From NCBI GenBank assembly GCA_943371535.1, contig CALRVE020000005.1, forward strand, positions 1-64,000: 64,000 bases of DNA, in the 5' to 3' direction. Numbering within the stretch: the stretch's first letter is position 1; every line of letters starts with the position of its first letter. Below the pieces are notes generated by a model, which was not told where the DNA came from, ran no database searches, and was given only the letters and a program-made list of their open reading frames with translations. The translations under genes were made by a program, and so were the position numbers. The stretch is from UBA1930 sp943371535. GTDB taxonomy: Bacteria > Bacteroidota > Bacteroidia > Chitinophagales > Chitinophagaceae. Positions 44,996 through 53,033 of the stretch are shown here, piece after piece.

Positions 44996-46261
44996 ATGCA
45001 ACAAGGGTTACTTCATAATAAGCATCAATTTGCATTACTGGTACTAGTGAATGCCTTTGTTGGTGCAATGATTGGTTTAGAAAGATCTGTTTTATCTAAC
45101 TTTGGTAAAACAGTATTTTCATTAGATGGAAATTTTATTTTACTCTCTTTCATTGTAGCATTTGGATTAAGTAAAGCCATTAGTAATTATTGGGTAGCTT
45201 ACTTGTCAAAAACAGTTACAAGAAAAAATATATTACTCTTAGGTTGGTTAGTTGCAATACCAGTACCTTTTTTGCTAATGTATGCACCCAATTGGAATTG
45301 GATTATTGCAGCCAATATTTTATTGGGCATTAATCAAGGATTGGCTTGGAGTACAACTGTTATTATGAAAATTGATTTAGTTGGTGAAAAAGACAGAGGC
45401 TTTGCAATGGGCATTAACGAGTTTGCAGGTTACTTATCTGTTGGTGTTGCAGCTTGGTTGGCTAGCGTTATTGCATCTAAATATGGATATGCATTTTTCC
45501 CTTTTATTCCCGGAATAGTTTTTGTTTTTTTAGGTTTAGTAACAACAATTTTTTGGGTAAAAGATACAGCCCCATTTGTTCAACAAGAGTCTAAAACAAG
45601 TACTGTTCCATTACTCAAAAATGTATGGAAAGAAACAAGTTTCAAACATAGAAATATTAGTACCGTTTCTTTAAATGGCATGATGAATAATTTAAATGAT
45701 GCTGTAGCTTGGGGTGTTATTCCTTTATTACTTATAACCAATAATTTCACAATTGCACAAATAGGAATGGTAGCAGCAGTTTATCCAATTACTTGGGGCG
45801 TTTCACAAATTTTTACAGGTAAATTAGGCGATACCTTTTGCAAAAAACAACTTATTACAACAGGTATGTTATTACAATCCCTTGCATTATTGTTGTTTGT
45901 ATTTTTTACATCTTATATTATACTATTAATAGCATCATTTTTATTGGGTTTAGGTACGGCTTTGGTGTATCCAAATTTTTTAAGTGTGGTTGCCGAAAAT
46001 ACACATCCAACTCAACGAGCAAAAACTTTAAGCATATTTCGTTTTTGGAGAGATATGGGCTATGTAATTGGAGCATTAATAAGTGGAGTTCTTATTAACT
46101 ATGTAGGTATGCAAAATACCATTCTTGTTGTAGCTTCATTAACAGCATTTGCAGGAATTCTGGCTCATTACAGAATGTGCTGTACTAAAAAACTTTTATG
46201 GAACTCTGAAGTTTGTGTTACTGATTTGGCTGCAACTTCTACTTTACAACATGCTTATTAA
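44996..46261 (+). CDS. Major facilitator superfamily transporter
   Basis: The 421-residue protein has 12 predicted transmembrane segments; the inter-half loop contains the charged stretch KDTAPFVQQESKTST. Helix 4 region MKIDLVGEKDRGFAMGINEFAGYLSVGVAAWLAS carries the MFS motif A-like turn (GEKDRG). The C-terminal tail has two Cys in MCCTKKLL and one in EVCVTDL. The substrate is unknown. It follows the kelch gene by 68 bases with no terminator or operator of its own, so it is likely in the same transcription unit. Confidence 0.85.
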   Translation: MQQGLLHNKHQFALLVLVNAFVGAMIGLERSVLSNFGKTVFSLDGNFILLSFIVAFGLSKAISNYWVAYLSKTVTRKNILLLGWLVAIPVPFLLMYAPNWNWIIAANILLGINQGLAWSTTVIMKIDLVGEKDRGFAMGINEFAGYLSVGVAAWLASVIASKYGYAFFPFIPGIVFVFLGLVTTIFWVKDTAPFVQQESKTSTVPLLKNVWKETSFKHRNISTVSLNGMMNNLNDAVAWGVIPLLLITNNFTIAQIGMVAAVYPITWGVSQIFTGKLGDTFCKKQLITTGMLLQSLALLLFVFFTSYIILLIASFLLGLGTALVYPNFLSVVAENTHPTQRAKTLSIFRFWRDMGYVIGALISGVLINYVGMQNTILVVASLTAFAGILAHYRMCCTKKLLWNSEVCVTDLAATSTLQHAY

Positions 46262-46276
46262 AGCCTTTTAGGCAAC

Positions 46277-46321
46277 TGTAACCTTTGTTACCAAAATGGC
46301 TTTTTTTGCTATTTACATTTG
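46277..46321 (+). promoter_or_regulatory. Crp/Fnr-type operator and -7 box of the rhodanese-YeeE-regulator operon
   Basis: TGTAACCTTTGTTACC (46277-46292) differs from a perfect palindrome only at the last base. TACATTTG (46314-46321) is an exact TAnnTTTG box exactly 21 nt downstream. The operon's first start codon is at 46356. Confidence 0.75.
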
Positions 46322-46355
46322 CATCAATTAAATAAACAAGTAAAATTTATATTGT

Positions 46356-46667
46356 ATGAATTTCTTTCAAAATTTATTTGGCGGTAGCCAAACAGTTGAT
46401 TTAAAAAATATTATAGATAAAGGAGCTTTTTTAGTAGATGTTAGAGAACCTAGTGAATTTGCAAGTGGCAGTGTTAAAGGTGCTGTAAATATTCCATTAG
46501 GTACTATTCCAACTCAATTAAGCCAATTCAAAAGCAAAGAAAATATTGTTGTATTTTGTAGAAGTGGAAATCGTAGCGGTCAAGCAAAACAATTCTTAGA
46601 ACAAAGTGGTATTGCAAATGTAGTTAATGGTGGTACTTGGGAAAATGTAAGTCAGTATGTAGGTTAG
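46356..46667 (+). CDS. Single-domain rhodanese
   Basis: The 103-residue protein is a cytoplasmic rhodanese: FLVDVREPSEFASGSVKGAVNIPLGTI, then the active-site loop VVFCRSGNRSGQA with Cys68 carrying the persulfide, then VVNGGTWENV. It would shuttle sulfane sulfur. It is the first gene of a tight six-gene operon ending with the Crp/Fnr regulator. Confidence 0.94.
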   Translation: MNFFQNLFGGSQTVDLKNIIDKGAFLVDVREPSEFASGSVKGAVNIPLGTIPTQLSQFKSKENIVVFCRSGNRSGQAKQFLEQSGIANVVNGGTWENVSQYVG

Positions 46668-46700
46668 TATATCATTTATTTTTTGAATAATATTTCAACA

Positions 46701-47546
46701 ATGGAAAAATTAAAAATTCTTATTCCAACCGATTTTTCAGTGCAGGCAGAATTTGCCTATTTAATGGTGAAAAGATTGGAAGAAAAAATTGCAACCGAAA
46801 TTCATTTTGTACATGTACTGCCAGTACCAGATACTGTAACAATGGATGCTAATGGAACCATACAAACATGTGGTGAAATTGACGTACAATTTGTAGTGCA
46901 ACAAAAAGAAATAGCCCAACGTAAATTGGCCAACCTCTCTACATTATATGGAGCAAATATTCAAAGCCATTTAGTGCTTGGAAAATTAACCGATGGTATT
47001 TTGAATTTTTCTCAACAACATCATTTTGATTTAATTGTGATGGGTACTAAAGGAGCATGGGGGTTAAAAGAAAAAATATCGGGTTCTGAAACACAAATTA
47101 TTGCTCGTCGTTCAAGTATTCCGGTATTAAGTTTAATGTGCGATAGAAGCGAATTGAAAATTGAACACATTTTATTGGTTCATAATTTTAATAATCCTGC
47201 AAACGAGAATTTGGCTTTACTACACAAACTCATTATAGCGTTTAATACGCAATTGCATTTGTTGCAAATAACTTCTTACAATTTAAGTGAAGAGCAATTG
47301 ACTATTGAAAACAATATGAAAAAATTTGCCGAACTAAATGGTATTGAAAATTATGTTTGTCATGTACTCAATGATAAAGATGTAGAAAACGGTGTTATTC
47401 ATTTTACACAAATGTTTACTGCCGATATTGTTTGTATTGGTACTCATGGAAAGGGAGGATTGCTTCATGCAAGTGCAACAGAAAAGTTAATTAATCATTT
47501 ATTTAAACCTATTATATCATTTCACTTAAATAAATCATCTGTATAA
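46701..47546 (+). CDS. Tandem universal stress protein
   Basis: From the ATG at 46701 the protein has 281 residues; a TTG 18 bases upstream is less likely. Two UspA-like domains are visible: the first (about 1-150) with KILIPTDFSVQAEFAYLMV and VMGTKGAWGLKEKISGSETQIIARRSSIPVLSL, the second (about 155-281) with HILLVHNFNNPANENLALL and CIGTHGKGGLLHASATEKLINHLFKPIISF. The GxxG(9-10)G(S/T) ATP-binding pattern is partly kept. It is three bases upstream of the first YeeE/YedE gene. Confidence 0.9.
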   Translation: MEKLKILIPTDFSVQAEFAYLMVKRLEEKIATEIHFVHVLPVPDTVTMDANGTIQTCGEIDVQFVVQQKEIAQRKLANLSTLYGANIQSHLVLGKLTDGILNFSQQHHFDLIVMGTKGAWGLKEKISGSETQIIARRSSIPVLSLMCDRSELKIEHILLVHNFNNPANENLALLHKLIIAFNTQLHLLQITSYNLSEEQLTIENNMKKFAELNGIENYVCHVLNDKDVENGVIHFTQMFTADIVCIGTHGKGGLLHASATEKLINHLFKPIISFHLNKSSV

Positions 47547-47549
47547 AAA

Positions 47550-48107
47550 ATGAAAGAAGTTATAACACAAACTTGGAGTTGGTGGTTTTCAGGAACGTTG
47601 ATTGCTTCTATAATGTTTTTCTTATTGTATTTTGGTCAATCGTTTGGTTTTTCTTCTAACTTAAGAACAATTTGCTCTGCAGCTGGCTTAGGAAAAAGAA
47701 CCAAATTTTTTGATTTTAATTGGAAAACACAAATTTGGAATTTAGTTTTTTTAGTAGGAGCAATCATTGGTGGTTTTATTGCTCATGAGTTTTTATCTAC
47801 TGATGCTCCCGTTCAAATTTCATCAGCTACTATTCAAGATTTAAGCAAATTAGGTATTGCTGCTCCAGCATCTTTACAACCTGCAGAATTATTTAGTTTA
47901 GAAGCAATTTTTTCTGTAAAAGGCTTTCTGGTATTGGCTTTTGGAGGTTTAATGGTAGGCTTTGGATCTAGGTATGCAGGTGGTTGTACATCTGGTCATG
48001 CAATAAGTGGATTATCTGATTTACAGTTTCCATCCTTTGTTGCAGTAATTGGTTTTTTTATTGGTGGATTAATTATGACATTTTTCATTTTACCTATTAT
48101 ATTCTAA
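47550..48107 (+). CDS. YeeE/YedE family sulfur transporter, larger half
   Basis: The 185-residue membrane protein has about five transmembrane segments and the YeeE/YedE signature GSRYAGGCTSGHAISGLSDLQ, whose Cys is the conserved sulfur-relay residue of thiosulfate transporters (TsuA family). It is paired with the next gene as in the split two-gene form. Together they are likely to import thiosulfate or a related sulfane-sulfur compound; the substrate is inferred from the family. The gap to the next gene is four bases. Confidence 0.93.
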   Translation: MKEVITQTWSWWFSGTLIASIMFFLLYFGQSFGFSSNLRTICSAAGLGKRTKFFDFNWKTQIWNLVFLVGAIIGGFIAHEFLSTDAPVQISSATIQDLSKLGIAAPASLQPAELFSLEAIFSVKGFLVLAFGGLMVGFGSRYAGGCTSGHAISGLSDLQFPSFVAVIGFFIGGLIMTFFILPIIF

Positions 48108-48111
48108 ATCT

Positions 48112-48525
48112 ATGAAATTTATAAAGTTTTTAATATTAGGAATTGTTTTTGGAATTGTGATGGCAAAATCTGAAGCTATCTCTTGGTTTAGAATTCAAGA
48201 AATGTTTCGCTTTCAAGCTTTTCACATGTATGGTATTATTGGTACTGCTGTTATATTGGGTGTAATTGGTGTAGCATTAATTAAGAAATTTAAGGTTAGA
48301 GATTACCATGGCAACCCCATTATGTTTTATCCAAAAGATAAATCATTGCCACGTTACTTATTAGGTGGAATTATCTTTGGTTTGGGTTGGGCTTTAAGTG
48401 GTGCTTGTCCTGGACCAATGGTGGTAAATATTGGTTATGGATTTTTATCAATGATCATTGTATTCTTCTTTGCAATTGTAGGTACTTATTTATACGGTGT
48501 TATTAAAGATAAATTGCCACACTAA
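48112..48525 (+). CDS. YeeE/YedE family sulfur transporter, smaller half (DUF6691)
   Basis: The 137-residue membrane protein has about four transmembrane segments. The second signature of the family, LGWALSGACPGPMVVNIGYG with its conserved Cys, is near residue 100, and KIRDYHG-like KVRDYHGNPI lies between segments. It completes the split YeeE/YedE transporter. Confidence 0.93.
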   Translation: MKFIKFLILGIVFGIVMAKSEAISWFRIQEMFRFQAFHMYGIIGTAVILGVIGVALIKKFKVRDYHGNPIMFYPKDKSLPRYLLGGIIFGLGWALSGACPGPMVVNIGYGFLSMIIVFFFAIVGTYLYGVIKDKLPH

Positions 48526-48603
48526 AAATGGTGAGCATGTTTTAAAAATTACATGCACATCCAACTTACACTACTACATTACTTCTATAGAAATAGAATC
48601 ATT

Positions 48604-50025
48604 ATGAAGCAATTACTTCTTGCAATAGCAATATTGCTTATAGGAAAAAATATGTTTGCCCAACATCAAGAATTGAGTGAAAAACCAGAAATGTATAAAG
48701 GCAAAAAAACAACACCAATTGATACTACATCTTTATTGTCTGCATTTAAGAGAGGTACTATAAATGGTCATTTTAGATATTTTTTTATGTCTACTAACAA
48801 TCATAAAAATCTAACTGATTATTTTGCTAATGCTGCTGGTGGAGGTATTAGATTTGAAACAGCCCTATTTCACAAATTTCAGTTTGGCGTAAGTGGCTTC
48901 TATACATTTAATATTGGTTCGTCTGATTTAGGTAAACAAGATTCAACAACAAGACAAACAAGCAGATACGAAATTGGATTATTTGATATTGAAAATCCTT
49001 ACAATACAAAAGATATTGATAGGTTGGAAGAATTGTTTTTAAAATATCATTATAAAAAATCTACAATCACATTTGGGCGACAACTCATTAATTCGGCTTT
49101 TATTAATTTACAAGATGGAAGAATGAGACCAACAGGTGTTGAAGGGTTAATGATTGAATTAAATGAAATAAAAAACACCAAAATTGAAGCAGGTTGGTTG
49201 TATGCTATTTCTCCTAGAAGTACAACAAAATGGTTTGATATTGGTGAATCTATTGGTATTTATCCAACTGGTGTTAATGTTGATGGTTCAAAATCTCAAT
49301 ATGCTAATAATGTTGAAAGTAAAAATGTACTCATGCTGAATACACATGTTCAGCCTTCGGCTAATCTTAAATTACATGCATACAATATTTGGGTGCAAAA
49401 TGTTTTTAATACAACTATGTTTCAGATTGATTATACAAAAGAAACAATCAATCATCAATCAATATTTGCATCAGCACAAGTCATTTATCAGTATGCATTG
49501 CACAATGGTGGTAATGAAGAATTAGGAAAGTCTTATGTAGAAAAAAATGCCCATACTTTAACCTATGGAGCAAGAGTTGGCATAAAAAATAATCACTGGA
49601 ATGTTAGCTTAAATTACAATAGAATAACCAATAGTAATCGTTACTTAATGCCAAGAGAGTGGGGTAGAGAGCCCTTTTTTACTTTCTTGCCAAGAGAAAG
49701 AAATGAAGGCTTAGCAAATGTGCATGCAGTAATGGGTAAAGTGAATTATGTGTTTCCTAAAAAGCAAATAAATACATCTTTAGGTGTAGGTTATTATCAC
49801 TTACCAAGTGTAAATAATTTTGCACAAAACAAATATGGCTTGCCTTCATACACACAATTAAACTTTGATACCCATTATATTTTTAGTGGTATGTTAAAAG
49901 GTTTAGAAGCACAACTATTGGTAGTTGGTAAATTAAACTCTGGTAATATCTACAATAATAAAAAATACGAAATAAACAAAGTGAATATGCTTATGGTTAA
50001 TTTCGTTCTGAATTATCACTTTTAA
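48604..50025 (+). CDS. Outer-membrane porin (OprD-like)
   Basis: From the ATG at 48604 the protein has 473 residues; the 17 residues of a longer reading from 48553 would precede a normal signal peptide (MKQLLLAIAILLIGKNMFAQ). The mature part is a beta-barrel with alternating strands (GTINGHFRYFFMSTNNHK, GGGIRFETALFHKFQFGVSGFYT, KKSTITFGRQLINSAFINLQDGRMRPT), the latter typical of OprD-type channels, and it ends in the aromatic strand NFVLNYHF. In this operon it probably admits the sulfur compound or another anion. The regulator gene starts two bases after its stop codon. Confidence 0.85.
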   Translation: MKQLLLAIAILLIGKNMFAQHQELSEKPEMYKGKKTTPIDTTSLLSAFKRGTINGHFRYFFMSTNNHKNLTDYFANAAGGGIRFETALFHKFQFGVSGFYTFNIGSSDLGKQDSTTRQTSRYEIGLFDIENPYNTKDIDRLEELFLKYHYKKSTITFGRQLINSAFINLQDGRMRPTGVEGLMIELNEIKNTKIEAGWLYAISPRSTTKWFDIGESIGIYPTGVNVDGSKSQYANNVESKNVLMLNTHVQPSANLKLHAYNIWVQNVFNTTMFQIDYTKETINHQSIFASAQVIYQYALHNGGNEELGKSYVEKNAHTLTYGARVGIKNNHWNVSLNYNRITNSNRYLMPREWGREPFFTFLPRERNEGLANVHAVMGKVNYVFPKKQINTSLGVGYYHLPSVNNFAQNKYGLPSYTQLNFDTHYIFSGMLKGLEAQLLVVGKLNSGNIYNNKKYEINKVNMLMVNFVLNYHF

Positions 50026-50027
50026 CT

Positions 50028-50651
50028 ATGAGAGCAAATTTAGAAGCTACTTTCGATCCTGCTTTAGTTACTGAAATGTACCAATTTGGTGTAATTACCA
50101 ATTATAAAGAAGGTGATGTAATTATGGATTATGGCAAATACATAAGAATGATGCCAATGGTATTACAGGGTACTATTAAAGTGTATAGAATGGATGAAGA
50201 TGGTAATGAAATTTTATTATACTATTTATCAAGTACCGAGAGTTGTTCTATGGCTTATAGTTGTTGTGTAGAAGCTAAAAAAAGTGAAGTAAAAGCCATT
50301 GCCGAAGATGATGTTGAACTATTAGCAATACCACATATAAAATTAGACGAGTGGCTATGTAAATATCCAAGTTGGAAAAATTACATCATGCGTAGTTTTA
50401 ATATTCGTTTTTTAGAGCTGCTAAAATCTATTGAAAGTATTGCATTTCATAAATTAGATGAACGTTTAATAGCTTACCTAAAAGAAAAACAACGGTTAAC
50501 AGGTTCTAGCGTTATAAAAGCTTCACATTATTTAATTGCCGATGAATTGGCTACTTCAAGAGTGGTAATTTCTAGATTATTGAAGCAATTAGAAAACGAC
50601 AAAAAAATTATTTTGTATCGTAATGAAATAAAGTTGATGAAAGAATTGTAA
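50028..50651 (+). CDS. Crp/Fnr family transcriptional regulator
   Basis: The 207-residue protein has an effector domain (about 15-120: YKEGDVIMDYGKYIRMMPMVLQGTIKVYRMDEDGNEILLYYL) and a C-terminal winged helix (about 140-207: SHYLIADELATSRVVISRLLKQLENDKKIIL) with recognition helix TSRVVISRLL. The FNR N-terminal Cys cluster is absent, but Cys73, Cys79 and Cys80 (ESCSMAYSCC) lie where Crp binds cAMP, and Cys111 follows; this suggests redox or persulfide sensing, which is inference. Last gene of the operon. Upstream palindromes make it the likely activator of the whole sulfur cluster. Confidence 0.92.
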   Translation: MRANLEATFDPALVTEMYQFGVITNYKEGDVIMDYGKYIRMMPMVLQGTIKVYRMDEDGNEILLYYLSSTESCSMAYSCCVEAKKSEVKAIAEDDVELLAIPHIKLDEWLCKYPSWKNYIMRSFNIRFLELLKSIESIAFHKLDERLIAYLKEKQRLTGSSVIKASHYLIADELATSRVVISRLLKQLENDKKIILYRNEIKLMKEL

Positions 50652-50660
50652 ATACTTCGT

Positions 50661-52880
50661 CTATTTTAACTTGAGTTGCTTTTTGATTGTTGAAATTTTT
50701 TGTTTGAATACTTCCAAATCTTGAATTTCTTGTTGTATAAAACTGTTATTGGCTAATTTGCCCATTACTTCATCCATTTCTGCTTGAGTATCGTACACCA
50801 TTTTTCTAAAATCGTTTTCGTAATCTTTTGCTCTTGTGTTGTAAATTCCTTTAGACATCCAAGTTTTTGTACTTACGGCTTTTTGTAATATTTCATTAAA
50901 ATACACTGTATCTAATTGACTCATTTTTTTATTGTCTAACGCCAAGATACAACCAATTGCATGTTGTAATTTTTGTGTTGCATACACAGATGATTGTGTT
51001 GTATAAAATTGATGAATAGCATCCCAAGATTTAATGCTGCCTTTTTTTATTTTTTCTTTTAATGAAGCTACTGTGCTTGTAGGCATTAGTTGACCACCAA
51101 TATTTAACCATTCGTTTTTTACAGATTTTGCTGGAAATGCTTTTACTACATCATTCCAATTTTTAAGAGCATGTTGTGCAATAAAATCTACAGCTTGAGT
51201 AGTAAAATAATAATAAATAAGTTCTTTATAGGTTTGATAAGCTTGAGCAGCTTTTATAATAATTACTTTTCTTTTTGAATTTTCAAAATTGTCAACCGTA
51301 ACTTCTAAACTATTTACTGTTGCGATATCTTCTGTTAATAGTTTTTTTCCAGTTTCAATACAAACTTGTTTTGAAGTGTTTTTTTGGTTTTGTTTATGTA
51401 AATAACTTTTGCCAACTGCCTCTTCTAAAATAGTAATAGCATTGAATATTTCGTTTACTGTATCAGGAGCTAAATATTCATACTCTATATGTTGAGTTCT
51501 TTCTAAACGTTTATCTCTATCTACATATTTCCAGCTATTTCTTGCCAATGCATACATATTGTATAAAAACCAATAGGCAGGTAAAATAATTAATTCGTTT
51601 TTACTTACATCGTTGCTCACTAAACTAAACGGAAGTGGAATATTTAATTCTGCAGGATAATCGCCTTTGGCAATAATAGTGAACGATGCAAACTTACAAT
51701 TGTGTTTTAAGCTAACACATAATCCTGGCCAAAATCCACGTCCTGCAACAATTTCACCATCTGCAGCTCTTGAGTTATGGTTAGAACCTAATGTTGCACC
51801 AGCAGCAATATTACTTTGTCCCATTACCATTGCAGCACATAAAAAAGAGTTATTATGATGTTGTTCATGAGCAGGAAAAATTAATGAATTCAATACTTCA
51901 CAACAAGAAATGGTTGCGTTATTTCCTAAGTAAGAGTTAATTAATCTTGCTCCATATTTTAGTTGCGAGTGAGAAGCCATTACAAAACGTACTGCTTTTA
52001 CACCATAAAATAATCGGCAGCCAAAACCAATAATTCCATTTACAATTTCACAGCCTTCGCCAATTTGTGTTTTACCTTCGGCACCAGAGTTAATGGTAAT
52101 ATTTTTTAATTTATTGGCACCTTTTATATAAGCATCTTCACCAATCCAAACGTCTTTAATAATGGCTGTATTTTTTATAACTGTTCTATCGCCAATTTTA
52201 CCATAGTAACCTCTTAGATTATTAAATTTTGCTTCGGTAAATTCTTTGAATTTTTGTAACAGTTGTTCATCATCTCTGTACTTACTCCATAAGTAAGCAT
52301 CGCCAGGTAACATACCATTGAATGGTAACACACTTCGCCCACCATTTTCGTTACATATTTCCATCCAAATACGTACACTTTCTTCTTCTTCTTTCTTAAT
52401 AATACCTACACCAAATTTTGCATGATTGGTAGTTACCAATTCATTTACATTGGTAATTATTACTTCGTTACCTAAAATATAATGCGATAAATAATTTACA
52501 TTATCAATACAAACATTGTCGCCAAAATCGCAACTAATAATGGTTTAATTATATAAACCAACTGGTACTTTTAAATCGCTAAAGCCTAAGCAAAACGGCT
52601 CTAGTTTTCCAATTCTTACTAAGCCATAGAATTTACAGTTTTTTACCAATTCAGGGTTAAAAGCATCGCTCACTAAAATGTTATTCCAATTATCGCTGGT
52701 GTTTCTATTTCTTACCAATACTTCAATTTCGTAAGCCGAAAGTTGGCGATAATCTATACCACTTCTATTTTGTAAATTCCTTAAGTAATATTCATCCTTA
52801 CCTTTTGGAATTTGTTGCGTTGGAATAAATCCATATCCTAAGGCAGCAATTGGGCTTTTAACAATGGTATTTTGAGGCAT
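50661..52880 (-). pseudogene. DUF4954 protein interrupted by one in-frame stop codon
   Basis: From the ATG at 52880 the frame stays open for 111 codons, hits TAA (complement of 52545-52547, codon 112), then continues in the same frame without further stops for 627 codons to 50661. Both parts belong to one DUF4954-type protein: the N-terminal part has GKDEYYLRNLQNRSGIDYRQLSAYEIEVLV, and the second has a left-handed beta-helix region (DVWIGEDAYIKGANKLKNITINSGAEGKTQIGEGCEIVNG). The beta-helix resembles sugar-nucleotide acyl- or uridylyltransferases. No restart codon after the stop is convincing. It may be a pseudogene, a sequencing error or, less likely, readthrough. Confidence 0.85.
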
Positions 52881-52925
52881 TAGTACTTTATATTTTATTT
52901 TTTTGGTAACCAACGGTTGATTCAA

Positions 52926-52962
52926 TGCTCAACTTTAGTGGCGTCGCACTCTTCAACTTTAT
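52926..52962. repeat. Copy of the GTCGCACTCTTCAAC dispersed element
   Basis: GGCGTCGCACTCTTCAACTT (about 52940-52959) lies between glmS and the broken DUF4954 gene, with a near-identical copy at 35898-35917 and an inverted one near 7305-7320. Confidence 0.7.
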
Positions 52963-53033
52963 TTCTTTAATCAACACACAATAAAGAATATAATTTACCA
53001 ATAATATATTTCAAATTTCAAATCAGTAATCTG

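Noticed and set aside
48535..48556. GCATGT/ACATGC inverted repeat upstream of the porin as another Crp/Fnr site
   Set aside because: Neither the half-sites nor the spacing match TGTAAC-N4-GTTACA, and the gene is inside an operon.
52439..52547. Separate second gene starting at TTG 52439 for the downstream part of DUF4954
   Set aside because: The reading frame is open without interruption from the stop codon at 52545-52547 and the skipped 35 codons look like coding sequence of the same family, so the TTG is not a true start.
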